DNA from: Anisus vortex
Lineage: Eukaryota; Mollusca; Gastropoda; Planorbidae
NCBI GenBank assembly: GCA_949126835.1
Contig: OX421500.1
Location: 15,556,681-15,620,680 of the forward strand
Direction of reading: 5' to 3'
Length of the DNA: 64,000 nucleotides
In this document: positions 11,580 through 23,569 of the stretch, one piece after another
Numbering within the stretch: the stretch's first letter is position 1
How the letters are laid out: each line of letters opens with the position of its first letter
Translations under genes and position numbers: made by a program
The notes under the pieces: model-generated
Databases searched by the model: none
What the model was told of the DNA's origin: nothing
The model's input: only the letters and a program-made list of their open reading frames with translations

Positions 11580-13086
11580 AAAGAAAGATCAAAATGTTGA
11601 ACGCAGACACCCGGAGCGCTATTTAGAGTTTATGAATGTAATCTTTACTGTTAATATTGATATCATTAATAACAAACTTATTTCTTCTGATAGAGAAATT
11701 AAAAGTACTTTAAGTGACAGAGCTTCTGCCATGAAGTTATTTCCAACTTAATTTCAGTCTTATATTTCTCAAGAATTGGGTTAGCAAATACAAATACAAT
11801 TTTTGCATTGCAATGCCCATTTTCTCTTAAACTTAATCAATCAGTAGGCTACTTTTGAAAAAGCACTAACATGATGTGGAGTCAGAATTGGGACATTTAC
11901 TTGGTCGGGATAGAGAAAATATCTTCACCCAATTTTCCAACAGCAATGAATCTGCTTCCTTTCACTTAATAAGAGCAGCATGTGATATATTGGGCCAAAG
12001 AGGGGATCAGAAAAATGAATTCAGGGCAGAATGACTAGCATTTTGTCCAAACTCTTCCATTCCTTCTTTTAAAGGAAATCATTTTAATGTTTTCTTTGCA
12101 GCAGCTGCTTTGATTGTTCATCATAATAAGATCCAACAATTTTTTACTTCTGGAATATTGCCATAAAACAATTTAAAAATGAAAAGTGTCTCTTTTGATA
12201 TTAATGATACAGAGCTGATGACTGAAATTTGTGTTATTGCTCTTTTTTATTTTAAAATAACTGGTCCGTTTTGAAAGTTAATCAACAGTGATGTTAAACA
12301 TACAGATTTTCATGTTTTTGTAAAAAAAATGTTTCATTTTTTAGAATGCCTTGTCAATGATCCATGTATTTTGATCGATGATAGTTTTTTTTATCTGTTT
12401 TTGGAACAGGCTTTTCATTTTTTTACTTGATGAATTAACTATTGTTATTCACTACATTAATAATAAAGAGGATAATTTATTAGTTTTGAAAAAGACTATA
12501 GTTTTTTTTTGGCCAAAGAATGCATACTTGTTACTGAACGCTAGCTTGCAGACTTTCTTGGCGATGGCAAATTTAGTGATGTGTCAGAAACTGCCAGAGA
12601 GTCTTATCTCATTGCCCTCTTACAAATCTGATTGGTGAAAGTGCCTTTGGGGATTTAGACTATGATTTGAATAAAAGAATAAATTGTTCTCTACACAATA
12701 GTTCTACACTGCATTGCATGAAAAGAAACAAGACAGCGTCTTTTATCAAAAGTCAATCATTGTCAAAGAAAGTCAAACTCTTTTCATTTGCTCGCAAACA
12801 TGTCCATATTGTAAAAAAAATAAAAGACAGGACTTGAGACCAATGTTCAATTAAAACTCAGAGGGCACATAATTGCCAATCAAGATCAAAAAAATTAATA
12901 AACAAGTGATGCAAATCAGTAAAAGAGCTCAGCTGTTGGTTTTAGTTAAAAAACATGGTGGTCTCCAGGCCTACATGCAAAATTAGAGGCATCTTCTACT
13001 GAATTAGATTGTTGGCTGGCCTTGATAACACCATAAGTTATTCAGTCCTTGGTTAGAATGATCAACGAGTTTGGTGACCACAAAAA
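11580..13086 (+). pseudogene. Decayed member of an uncharacterised large protein family
   Basis: Across all three + frames, in collinear order, I read ISSDREIKSTLSDRASAMKL, then FLHCNAHFLLNLINQ, PKRGSEK near a serine-rich block, VSFDINDTELMAEICVI with frame changes, FLECLVNDPCILIDDS, TIVIHYINNKEDNLLVLKKT, LIGESAFGDLDYDLNKRINC and SLHNSSTLHCMKRNKTASFI. These phrases match my memory of a long family of unnamed metazoan proteins (expanded in amphioxus, cnidarians and molluscs), in which a 'DRASxMK' block precedes 'FLxCNAHFLLxL' and a late 'GExxFGDxDxD' block. Its function is unknown. Many stops and frameshifts make this a pseudogene. The N-terminal part is not seen here, but a related piece lies at 31640-34250. 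Confidence 0.5.
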
Positions 13087-13181
13087 GGTAATGAAACTAA
13101 TTTGAATAATTCTAATCAGAGCAATTCAATTTCAAGTTGAAAGCCCATATTATTTTGAATTGTGTAATTTTTTTTTTGCAG

Positions 13182-13489
13182 AGATAACATCAATAGGCAC
13201 TGACAAAAAGCCATCAGTGAAGGATTACTGGGTGCTTACACCACATAAATACACCCCATGGTTTAGTCAAATGTTTTCCAGAGACAGATTTGAAGCCATC
13301 TATTATACTATGATGCCTGTTGGAGATGTCAAGTCATTTTACCAGTTTCAGGACCTAGCTATTAATGAAATGGTAATTGGCTATAATGGTCACTGGAAGC
13401 ATAACACTTCCAAGCCCAGTAAATACCATATAAAAACTTTTGGATTGTGCTACAATTTTGCTGAAATGAACGCTATGATTCTTCCTTAG
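13182..13489 (+). pseudogene. piggyBac transposase fragment, third copy
   Basis: The frame reads PSVKDYWVLTPHKYTPWFSQ, MFSRDRFEAIYYTMMPVGD, FQDLAINEMVIGYNGHWKH and KPSKYHIKTFGLCYNFAE. In piggyBac proteins the FSRDRFxxI block is followed, after some 30-40 residues, by the catalytic segment LxIDEMxIxxKGR. Here VGDVKSF joins almost directly to YQFQDLAINEMV, and the catalytic D reads N. It is therefore internally deleted and lacks its first catalytic aspartate. A polypyrimidine tract and 'tttgcag' stand just before it, so it may once have been an exon. It is closest to a third piggyBac lineage in this window. Confidence 0.7.
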
Positions 13490-13570
13490 CAGAGATAACT
13501 TACAGTTACTTCCCTACTACTGTAAAAAAAAAATTAGTCCGACATCATTATAAAACAAAAATTGCCTTAC

Positions 13571-13630
13571 TGGTAAGTGTATCTGTTAACTGAATAAGAC
13601 TGGTAAGTGTATCTGTTAACTGAATAAGAC
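13571..13630. repeat. Perfect 30-bp tandem duplication
   Basis: The unit 'tggtaagtgtatctgttaac' plus ten bases is repeated twice with no difference (13571-13600 and 13601-13630), which points to a recent event. Confidence 0.9.
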
Positions 13631-14999
13631 ATTTTAAAAGGTATAGTCTATTGAATCAACTACCAATAGCTCTCAAGGGGCTATTGGCACTCCAGCCAAT
13701 CAAATCAAACTATATGCTATATAATTAATGGCAATTATAAAGTGAACCTTTCATTTCAAATAAATATTTAAAATGTAACATGTTCTCAATGTAGGTCGGT
13801 GATTTTTTAATGGTCAGTGATTTTGAATGAGAGAAAGGAGAGGGTTATGAATTACTCTGTCCTTCATTAAATTATCTTTTGTATTTGTTATAAAATTAAA
13901 ACAAAGATATCTAAATAACTAAACAATATAACTATGCTAAATTATATGTATTTAAAAACTAGAATACATTTCCGAACGACTAAAATATTAATTACATTTC
14001 CTAGCATAAATTTCTAAACCAAATTATCTAACTAAGAAGTCGAGGCGTGGTTTATCAATTACTTTGTCCCTCATAAAATATTTCTTTGTCCAGTGTGTTG
14101 TGAATGTATGTAGTTTGTGCGTGAGGCTCTTAACATTTTGGGAAAGTACAAATAATTTAGGGCTTACTTAAATACACTCTCGTGTCTTTAATATAAAGAT
14201 GTTTTGGCGTGACAGTTTGGTGTAAATATTATGTATATAAGTATTGTTTTATATTTTTAAAAAGCCCCGAAATGGGTTTAAGTCGCTAGACCATGTGTCA
14301 TTTTTCAGATTTCTTTTTCCGATTATTATAAATTGGGTTTTTATCTATTTAGATTAATTAAAGTAATAAGTAGGATTTTCTTGGAAGTTTAATTTAATAT
14401 AGGGTTGTACATAGGGTAAGTTTGTAGATATTTAGCAATAGGAGATTTAGAATAATATTTAGCACAGATTGACCGGAAACAAGGCAATGTTAGGGTGGTT
14501 AAAAAAGGAATTTCTGGTTAGCGGTCAGGGACGTCCGGCCAATTAGTACAAATAAGAGAGTAATTAAACATATCCGGTGATGCCTTTGTTGTAAAGTGGC
14601 CAGTGGCTATTGTGTGGCGATTTGACAAAGATTGTGGGAATTGTTCGAACCTATTGTAAGTTGAATTTTTATTACCGTACTCTTTAAAATGTTTATTTTG
14701 TTTAATACAATGTCTCAGTTGTTTATTTTGTGCATATTGAACCATTATTGAAGATGATTGCTAAGATTTTAATGGATTTTAGTGTCTAATTAGGATTAGA
14801 CATTCCCGCGCCATGTTGGGATTTTCTATGTAAATGTATATTTCTTAGTATTTGATGTATTCCACATTTTGATGTAATGTAGCCTTTAGTGGCTGCAATG
14901 AAATAAATATAGGGTTTAAATTGTTGGCTCAAAGCCTTCACTGGCCAGCTAGAAAATATTGGATATATATGTATGATTATTAATGTTGATAGGTTAAAG
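13631..14999. other. AT-rich non-coding stretch
   Basis: No protein similarity is seen on either strand. The region contains 'aataaatataggg' near 14901 and a few pyrimidine tracts. It may be the internal part or flank of the repetitive block that follows. Confidence 0.4.
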
Positions 15000-15165
15000 A
15001 TTTCTATTCAGTTAGAAATGGTAGATTATTATGTTGTTCCTCTGGCGACAAGCCGGTTGACATGTTAAGGATTTCTATTCAGTTAGAAATGGTAGATTAT
15101 TATGTTGTTCCTCTGGCAACAAGCCGGTTGACATGTTAAGGATTTCTATTTGATTAGAAATATAA
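15000..15165. repeat. 71-bp tandem repeat with palindromic core
   Basis: Two full units (15000-15070 and 15071-15141) and a partial third share 'atttctattcagttagaaat', whose ends pair as atttct/agaaat, followed by 'gacaagccggttgacatg'. A related single unit occurs at about 16378-16421. The repeat may therefore be part of a dispersed element. Confidence 0.85.
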
Positions 15166-15436
15166 GTATAAGGTGGTGTTCGTGTTATGTTTGTCACGAA
15201 CTCAGTAGCATTGATATAATTATCTGGACGTCTTGTATCTAGACATTTCAAAAGATAGCCACTTATAGCAGAATGACTGTTAATGCATATATGTATATAC
15301 TATCTATATTATTGCTTCCACCATTTTGCTATATGTTCAATTCTGTTTTTAAACTGTTAAAACCTGTCCCATAATATATATATGTATGTGCTATATGGAT
15401 ATAAAATACTGATTTGCCATTTCTAATTTCTACTAG

Positions 15437-16140
15437 GAATGTTGTCCCCCACGTTCCCCAATTTAATTGCACTCCCCCTACCCCCTTTTCTCCATCCAAG
15501 CGGAACACTAGAGTGGAGATTTATGTCTGATGATCTGCCAGCCTCAAACCCCCTCCCCTCCCTCTGCCCCATGCCGATAAGCTGATAAGATATGCTGATA
15601 ACTCAGTGTCTGTCTTAAAGACTTTTGACCACCCCCACAGCTCGCCTATCTCCCCCCTCCTCCTCTCATTGACAGGGCGTTTCCGCTCCCCTCCCTCTCT
15701 GGCTTCTCTTCCACACCTGTTCCCCCCCCTTCTTTATGCTATTTCATGTTTAGTCTAAGATTGCTCAGTCTACACAAGTATCTTGAAACGAATAGGTCTT
15801 GTGTGTGGCCGTGAGGCCGTGAGCCACCTAAGGCTCACGGCCAAGCTCAGATAGAATGAAATAAAAGTCTATATATATATATAACATACGCCAGCGTTGT
15901 TTCATTGATTTGTACCTATGTGTGATGTTTAGTGCAAGGACAAGTTATCAGTACTATTTGCTTATCTATCACGAGCCAAACGGACTCAACTTATAAATAT
16001 TGATTGTAGAACATGTTGTATAATCATACTCATACTTATATTAGTTATATAGATCAGTGAGGTCTCGCCCTAAATATAGTAACGTGATTACGGACGAGAC
16101 AAGATAGAGAATAATAAAGGCCGGCATACTAAGTCACACA
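15437..16140 (+). repeat. Possible LTR (TG...CA) with hairpin and AATAAA
   Basis: The block starts 'tgttgtccccca' and ends 'aagtcacaca'. It has a C-rich 5' third, a perfect 11-bp hairpin (15815-15842) followed 17 bases later by AATAAA (15860-15865), and a short sequence beginning 'tgg' after the end at 16145, as expected for a primer binding site. A possible gag start (ATG 16204, about 70 codons, glutamine/arginine rich) follows. I find no second LTR in the window. It could be a solo LTR or a 5' LTR with most of the internal region deleted. This is inference from structure only. Confidence 0.3.
15815..15842 (+). terminator. 11-bp perfect hairpin before a polyadenylation signal
   Basis: 'ggccgtgagcc' (15815-15825) pairs with 'ggctcacggcc' (15832-15842) around the loop 'acctaa'. 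AATAAA lies at 15860-15865. A GC-rich stem just upstream of a polyadenylation signal in otherwise AT-rich DNA suggests an RNA 3'-end element. Confidence 0.45.
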
Positions 16141-16422
16141 ATCCTGGTTCCTTGTTCGTTCCTTGTTCATTCCTTGTTCATTATCATATCATATAAACCA
16201 ATAATGTCACAGAACACACTGAATCAAAACGCCAGACAAGGGACAAAACATACCCCAGTTAGACAACGAAAGCCAAAGCTTCCTTTCCCCCTTTTTCCGT
16301 GTCTCGACAGAGGGTATTATCCAAAATTTACCCCAACTCACGACAATGTTGTCCTTCTGGGTACTAGCCTTAATTGGCAAGCCGGTTGGCGGGTTAAAGA
16401 TTTCTATTCAGCTAGAAATTAA

Positions 16423-18220
16423 AGAGGGTATTAGTATTATGAATTTATTCTTCTGTCTGTTAGCCTTTATTGGCGAGCTGGTAGATTACTATGGGCTTAG
16501 AGATTGGCTTAGAGATTGTTGATAGCGGGTTTAGTCAATTGCGGAGGTGGTGATGATAGTAGTAGTTTAGGTATATATGAGTTTGCCCTTCCCATAAACT
16601 TCATTGTCGGGAGAGGAGCTGCCAAAGGCAAATCCTGCTTTGGTTTCACTGTCTAACAATTGACTACCTAATAGTCAAGTGCTTCTAAAATATGTACATA
16701 TTAATTCTCTTATATTCCTATTATTACCATGTTGTTTTACTGTCTTATTTCTAATTGCAAACGTACCTTCTAATATTAGAGGGCCTTGTCTCTCAAATAT
16801 ATATGTATTGATTTTCTTGTTTTACCATGTCTATAAATGTTTAATTTTAACCTTTTCTTTATTTCTATTGCATAGGTCCTAATCGACCTGTCTATCGTTG
16901 GTTTTTTTTATAGAGGGTTGTAAACGATTTCTATTTATAATCGATTGCCCTTAAAGGGATTATTTCATGTTGAAAATAAACAGTATAATTTTAGTTACCA
17001 GAATAGTGATTTATTTCTTTATTTTTAGTTTAGTGTTGTTGTTGGTCTGTTTAGGCTGGTATAGCCTCCCCGTACCCACAGGGATGTCACGGAGATCCAC
17101 TGCCCCTGTCCTATCCTGTTGAACTGGCCTAAGGTTGTTGCCTTGTCCCTTTGCCCATGCCCTGACAGAATATAGCCCCGTCCATCCTTGATAAGTCCCC
17201 TCTTGCCCCAGTCTAATTTAATTTAAGTTAACCATTGCTGTCCCGTTATCTACCATCCTGTTACCCTTAGAGCCCCCGACTATTATTACCAATTACCACT
17301 ACCCTGTGCCCTGTCCCCCCACTCGCCCCCACCCTGTTACATCAATATTAAAAAAGATTGTTAGTTTAAAAAGTGTTTATGTATATGAAAGTCATAAAAT
17401 TAATGTGTGAATTTGATAAAATTTATTTTTAGTAGATCTTTACATGAACTTGGTATCTACTATTGTGGAGCTGAAACATATTATTATGGTTGTAGATATG
17501 TCCAAGCTTCTATTAAAGCAAAGGGAAATGTAAGAAAACATTCAGGATTGGCTGCCAGACCAGAGTGCCACACATGTAGAAAAGGAACAAAACTTTCCTC
17601 TAACTGGACTGGAGGAGCTTATGCTTCAAGAGGACAAACTGAATTCTGTTGACTTTAAATTAAAAGACATTTACTAAGTGTCAAGGATGCGTTTAAGTCT
17701 AGGCTTGGTCTCACGGCATCACAATAACATAGAAGACAACATAGTTCGACGTAGAGAATGTCGGCACGGACATTCTATAGGTATGGAGACCAGTTTAGTG
17801 TGTAAGCTAGTGGGGACGGTTAACACAGAGACTGGAGCTAGTTGATAGTTGATATTTGTGCGACCGTGATGGGGACTATGATATGCAGGGACAGACGAAA
17901 GGATTTCAAAAATTCCACTGACGAGGAGATTCACAGTGATGTAAAGGTTTAATTCAGAACCCCTAAGGACAGTCAAGGTGGTCGATCAATGCGGCCAGCA
18001 GCAACCGCTTTGTAGTTTACTTTTTTTTATATTGAGTTTTTTTTTCTTTTCCAAGCTTCCATTTTTTAAACTGTAAAATTTAATTTAATTTGATTTAATA
18101 AGTCATATGGAAGTGAACTGTATTTATTTTTCCACTAAGTTACAAATTTTCTATAGTAAAATTGGTTTAATAAGTTTAAAAATTAGCTAGAGCTGGAGTA
18201 ACTTGGGGCAAGTGTCACAC
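16423..18220. other. Non-coding, repetitive-looking; one unassigned open frame
   Basis: An 81-codon open frame at 17407-17652 reads GIYYCGAETYYYGCRYVQAS and RPECHTCRKGTKLSSNWTGG, with two CxxC-like pairs. I do not recognise it. The stretch around 17700-18000 is unusually GC-balanced for this window and ends 'gcggccagcagcaacc'. It has the look of a dispersed repeat, but I see no terminal repeats. Confidence 0.35.
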
Positions 18221-18389
18221 ACAAAGCTCTGCCATCACCTCTGCTGATGAAGATCAGCTGTCTATTCAACAACCTCACCTCATCTTCACGTTCAGCTGAA
18301 AGTCCTTTGTCAGCCTGACGAAGGAAATTAAGCTCATTCAATGTCAACAAAGTTTATGAGCGAAGCAGACTTCCAACTTAATTTTTTTA

Positions 18390-18822
18390 TCTCAATTGCA
18401 TAGAGTCGCTTTATAAAGAACTGCTTTGTCAACACTGCTTGCAGCCAGCAAGCTCTGGCTCTTTGTGAAGGTACTGGCACAAAAGGATTTTACATACATT
18501 TATAAATGTGGTGTAACAATTGTGAAAAATGTGTAATCGAAGGATATAATTCTCAACGCACAAGTATCTTTCATGAAATCAACAGAAAGGCAGTAACTTG
18601 TTCTGGAATAGGCCTTGCAGGAATAAATCGGATGTGTGAGGGGATGGGAATTTGAGGAATGCATAAGACGGTTTACCAGTTGCAACTCAATGCAGTCTAC
18701 CAAACTTCAAAAGAAGTGTCAGGCTTTTATCGTCAACAGGCTAGAGAAGTTGTCTTCCAGTACTACAAGATAAGCCAGCCTGATGCCTTCAAACAAGATA
18801 GCTACTGGAAATATCAGTCAGT
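18390..18822 (+). pseudogene. Mutator-like transposase N-terminal fragment
   Basis: Reading across frames gives EINRKAVTCSGIGLAGINRM, CEGMGI, GMHKTVYQ, then QTSKEVSGFYRQQAREVVFQ and YYKISQPDAF. The 'FCEGLGMPxxN...' region followed by 'xxQAREAIRAYYK' is the same segment as in exon 1 of the copy at 4910-6546, so the family is secure. The DDE core is absent after 18822. It contains several frame changes. The neighbour at 19056 on the same strand is a different family, so this may be one end of a chimeric insertion. Confidence 0.65.
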
Positions 18823-19055
18823 TTTGATAATAAATTAAACATCTAGTTTACATTGACATCTAGAAGGTTTTCAGCTATTTTATAAAATACAATGTAAAGA
18901 ACTAAAATTCAGATCTTTTAATGTGATTTAAACAATTAAAGAATTTTAACCTTTTACTATTAGATCTACATACAGTATACAGTATTGGTAATGAAATTAC
19001 AATGAAGTATTATTGTCAATTAAAATAATACAAAATTGTATTTGTAATTCAGAAA

Positions 19056-20690
19056 ATGTCTTCAAAATCAACAAACAGAGGCAAAAAAATGAATTTAAAC
19101 AATCCAACACTTTATGTGGCATACATGGAAAGACAAAAGAAGGCTAGCCAAAACAGGAGGCAGCAAAAAATGAACCCCATACTTGTGCGATGCTAAATGA
19201 GCGTAAAAGAGAGCTGGAATTGACTAGGTATTTATACATTATTGTATCTGATAATAATCACTACATATTTTATGTAGGCCTAATTAATTATCATTTTTAA
19301 TCCTTAAAAAATTTTTCTCAGGTTAAGTGTGCAAAAACACTGCAACAAGGACAAGAGAATAACCAGAAATTCAAACCCAGTTGAACGCTCATCGAAACGG
19401 CCTAGAGATATGAGAGAAAAGAAGAGAGCATTCCAGAAAGCTGCAACAAGCCTACAGAGCGCGGCAGACACAACAAAAGAAAAGGTACATAAAGGAGAAC
19501 AGAGCATACCGGAAAGCCATTAGCGAAAGAAAACAACTGTTGAAAGCTGGTTTTGACCTGCTACCTTCTTGTCTGTACCATTACTGGTACCTAATGATCA
19601 TGATATGTGTCAGGCACCAATCACATCTGTCATGCACATACCAACTTGTAATTGTATGACTCCACCATCAGTGGCTCCAGCCTGCATTCCTCATAACCCA
19701 ACAAAATATATTGACAACACCTAAATGACGTCTGCGCAAGACTCTTTACAACTTAACATCAAAGTTTAAATTGATGATTAAAGGAAAAACCAAAGAAGAC
19801 CCACATGTTTATGCCAAAGTGGTGAGAAGAGGTCTGCCCTGAGACAATTTTTTTTCCCCACACCAAATGATAAAAAATCTCCACAGGAGAAAAAAGCTGT
19901 AAGAAGGATCAGAAAGTAAACTGATGAAAAGTGTGAAAGTTATCTATTTTATAAAACTACTCTATGATTTCTAATTACTAATAAATATATGTGTATTATC
20001 TTATAATGAATGCACTTGCGTTTCACTTTTCAGGCTTTCTGTGTAAGGCAAGATGCAGCCAGAGTGTTACCACATAAACGCTATGCAACAAAGTCAGGTC
20101 CTGGTTATGTCTTGAACATTACTATTCTTGGTAAGTAATAATTTCAAAATGTATGCAAAAATATATACAGTATATATATTTTTTTTAATGTTATATTTTT
20201 TTTATTCTTGGTTTCTATTTTCTTATCTAGAAACCTTTTGGCTTTCTAAGAGCAAAAGGCCAAGTGCAAAAATACAATTCTCAAAATTTTCACAGATTTG
20301 CCCAAAATATTTAAGAAATTGGGTTCTGTGAACGTAGAGACATGGCTATGTCTATATTGCCTAAATGTAAGATACAAGGTTGCTGCAATAAGTTTTTGAT
20401 ACCTGGCCCTAGCTGTCTGGATGATGCATTCTTGCAAAGTCCAGAAGAATTTCCAATGAAAAGGTACCATTCCTAAATAGAATTAACATTGTTGCCTTAT
20501 AATATTTAAATTTAACAAAATTTAAATTAAACAAATTCTATTATAAGTACACTTTTATTCATTTTTCTTTCAGAATGGTACCAAAAGTTTAGAGATTTTG
20601 AAAGGGCGATTGTCAAGGTTGGCAAAAAAGATCTTTCCTACAATGCTCTAGTAAAACAGGGTACATGGCTATTAACTTTGTAATGATATA
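19056..20690 (+). pseudogene. Uncharacterised expanded family (RYATKSGPGYV type), copy 1
   Basis: Collinear exon-like blocks: a basic N-terminus from ATG 19056 (MSSKSTNRGKK, NPTLYVAYMERQKKASQNRR); 19320-19520 (LSVQKHCNKDKRITRNS, SKRPRDMREKKRAFQKA) after a 'ctcag' acceptor; 20035-20130 (LPHKRYATKSGPGYVLNITI) after 'tttcag' with donor gtaagt; about 20265-20400 (IQFSKFSQICPKYLRNW, then after a frame change VETWLCLYCLNVRYK); and about 20575-20680 (EWYQKFRDFERAIVKVGKKD) after 'tttcag'. I recall this order from many unnamed invertebrate proteins that are amplified next to transposons. Function is unknown; the CxxC pair suggests zinc binding. Frameshifts and stops show it is broken. A second copy lies at 23570. 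Confidence 0.5.
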
Positions 20691-21406
20691 AGTGTAAATA
20701 CCACCAATGATTATATATAATGTTGGCACATTCAATAAAATATTTCTCGGTACATTTTCTTTGCAGGTTATTGAAACAAGTTAGTTAGGCTACTTAAGGG
20801 AGCAGTACTACCTAGAACTGACCGTAACTTTTATTTCAATTGTTTAATAAGTAAATATTGATCAAATTGGCTGAAATTTTGCAGACACTTTATAAACACG
20901 TTAAGGTTTTATATTATGTTTTAAATTTTTTTATATTACAAATATTTAGGTCACAAATCTATTTTTAGTAACAGAGTGGAAAAATTCAAGATCGAAAACA
21001 TAGGATACATTTTTTAGCTGTAACTTTTCACCAAACTGTCAGAATAAGTTTATATTTGCACAATATCTTTCTCATAGCTGTCCCTATGGTGTGAACTACC
21101 ACAGATATTATATCCTAAAGCTTTCACCACTTATCACTCCGCAAAAATGACCTATTTTATATTAATATTTTTCAACTATTAAATAAGGATAATTCACAAA
21201 CTATGACAGATAGGTCAAAGTTGATAGTTAACACTATAAACAATAATGTTTGAAGTCTGCACACAAAATTTGGTGATGATTGCTTGAAAAATGTTCAAAA
21301 TATGACCCAAAAACCAATGGCGTACCGCAAATTTCGTCAAAGTTTTTAAAAGCATTTTTTTGTCAAATTTAAGAGCTCATTTAAAGCTAAATTATGTCAA
21401 ACCACC
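20691..21406. other. AT-rich stretch beside a Mutator-like end
   Basis: There is no coding signal. It borders the 3' side of the minus-strand Mutator-like copy and may hold that element's non-coding end, but I could not find a matching inverted repeat on the other side. Confidence 0.35.
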
Positions 21407-21895
21407 TTAGTGGCCCCCTGCTTGGAAGGGAATCCCTTCAGCTTCCTCCTGCTGCTCTTCTAAGGCAAGCCTCCTCCTCCTCTTTGCTCTTCTGGCCTCG
21501 AAAGATGCTGCAGTGGCCTGTCGCTGAGCATTGATGATACGCAAGAAGTCTTTATCTTCACAGAACTTGCGTGCAAAAAAAACAGGATTTAGGCCCATTT
21601 CTTTCATTATGTCTAGAAGTGATGTTGCCCCATCATTGCAATACTTACAGCAGCTTGCAAAACTGTCAATCCATAGTATCTGTTCTTTGGGCACAACCTC
21701 CATATCACGCTGTTCATGCTTTCGTTCGCATTTTGGGTGTACCCTTCTAGACACTTCTTCAAAAGTTCAGTTTTGGCCAGGTCTTTGAATAAAGGTTTGA
21801 TGGCATCCATCACTGGCACTGGAATGTTTCTTGTATGCTTGTATTCATCCACATTTCCAGCTACCACAGCTTGCTTGTAGCCTCACCAATCTCCA
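21407..21895 (-). pseudogene. Mutator-like transposase C-terminal fragment, minus strand
   Basis: Reading leftwards from about 21867, one frame gives VDEYKHTRNIPVPVMDAIKP, LLKKCLEGYTQNANESMNSV and IWRLCPK. After a one-base frame change near 21690 a second frame gives ILWIDSFASCCKYCNDGATS, MGLNPVFFARKFCEDKDFLR and a very basic tail (RRAKRRRRLALEEQQEEAEG) ending at a stop at 21407. TQNANExxNxxIW is the C-terminal block shared with the copies at 4910 and 37268. The tail (QAGGH at the end) differs from the other copies, so this is another lineage. Upstream exons are not found to its right. Confidence 0.75.
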
Positions 21896-22720
21896 CAAAA
21901 ACTATGCACCGATTATTTATATTTGTAATAAAACCAAAGATTTTGATCGAGAATGGTGACGAAAAGTGGAAATTCTTGGAGACCCCCTACCCTGTTTGTC
22001 GGCCTGTATCTCAAAAAATATTCATCTCAGGAACATACTTTTTTCTGTGATTGAAAATAGAATAACTAAGCTATCTAAACATACCAAACACATTGATGAA
22101 TGAAATAAATCATTTTTTTTCAAAAATCTAGGTAGTAAAAAAATATATGAAATAATGGAATCCTACCTGAAGGACTGTGGGTCTTATTTCATTTTTCCTG
22201 ACAAGGAAGATTTATGTCTTAATCTTAGCTTTAACTGATATTGACTTGATCAATATTGAAATTCTAGGTGCCAGCAATTGACAACCGCAATAGACATTTA
22301 TTTTTTTGTACTAAAGGTGTTTTTTTTATTATTGTACAATTTAATTTTTTAATACAGATTTTTCATTTTTAAACATGAACACATGTTGTTGAATCTTTCT
22401 AGTGTGTTTAATGTGTTGGTTTATCTTATTTGTGACAATTTTCATGGATTATGTGTGATATTTCTGATAAAAATGGTACCGGGTATTCTGAAAAATTAAG
22501 GTATGTCATTTTAATTTAACTATAACCTGTAAACCAGTTGTCAGCTGACTTTCTAATATTTGGCTTTCAGGCTTTATAAAATGACATATAATACTTAAAT
22601 ATAGTTTAAAAATTATTAAAAAAAAAGGGAAATGAAAAATTTCTTATCACATAACCTGCCTTAAGCAGTTGTGTCTTTAAATTAAATTCTTAATAGCTCG
22701 AGCTATGTATTATAAATTCA
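21896..22720. other. No recognisable gene
   Basis: AT-rich. Several short open frames without domains. No tandem or inverted repeats were noticed. Confidence 0.4.
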
Positions 22721-22721
22721 G

Positions 22722-23384
22722 GTTATTTCCTGTCTAATGGATAATCACAATGTGATGCGTGGTGTCAAAAATGGTGTGAAATCCTTAATACGAAAAGCAA
22801 ATCCAAATCTTCTTGATGTCAGCGATGACACTGTTCACATGCGGAACAATGCTGCAAAGGCCTTTTTTGTCCCTATTGAGAAATTTTCTGACTTTCGGTC
22901 ATTGGCGTCAAATATTTTTTATCACATTGAGGACTCCCCAAAAGCCATAGATATGTTCCGTGAAATTCAGACATTAGTGTATTCTAAGGTTTTGACAGTA
23001 TTCAGGCCAATATCAAATAGATTTTTACAGATGAAGGATGTTTGTGATAGGCTGCATCATCTGTGGGACGCACTATATTTGTTTTATTTTGGCTTCTATT
23101 CAACAATTATGCAGACCAAACAAAAGCCAGAAACCTTTTTATGACCAAGTTAATTTAAAGTAAAAAAGATATTAAAAAAATTCAAGCCATAATGGCAAGT
23201 TGAAAAAGAAAGACCAAAACAAAGGCAGGAACTGACAGGAAAGAGAATATTCTTCTGCAGCTTTTTAACAGAAAGCAGAGGACTCTTGTTACATTTCAAC
23301 TTTATAGAGGCATTTTGAATGATTATCGTAACTATGTCATAATTCATCGGTCTGAAAAGCCTTTAGCTTCTATTATAGACTAGG
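22722..23384 (+). pseudogene. hAT-type transposase fragment (C-terminal RNase-H region)
   Basis: The frame reads ISCLMDNHNVMRGVKNGVKS, IRKANPNLLDVSDD, then NNAAKAFFVPIEKF, IFYHIEDSPKAIDMFREIQT and, after a weak ISNRFLQMKDVCDRL block where the family has a conserved TRWLSL motif, a frame change. Further on (about 23262-23384) VTFQLYRGILNDYRNYVIIH and RSEKPLASIID continue. The phrase 'SDNxxVMxGxxxGVxxxIxxxNPNxLD' is typical of hAT-like transposases related to ZBED5/SCAND3-type proteins. The first D of the motif survives; the rest of the catalytic set cannot be judged. Neither terminal repeats nor a hATC dimerisation block are visible, so it is a relic. Confidence 0.65.
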
Positions 23385-23569
23385 CATAGGCTTATCAGTA
23401 AACCTGTACTATAGGCCTAGGCTATAAGCTAGGCATATCATTCAGCGAAGGAGTAAAGCCAATATTAGGCTACTAATTTATTACATATAATGTCGCTGAT
23501 TTTAAAGCTTATGTTTATTATTTATTATAATAATATTTATTAAAATAATATTGTTTGTGTGCAGAAAAA

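Noticed and set aside
16679..16882. Hydrophobic 67-codon open frame
   Set aside because: No domain and strong T-richness; likely chance.
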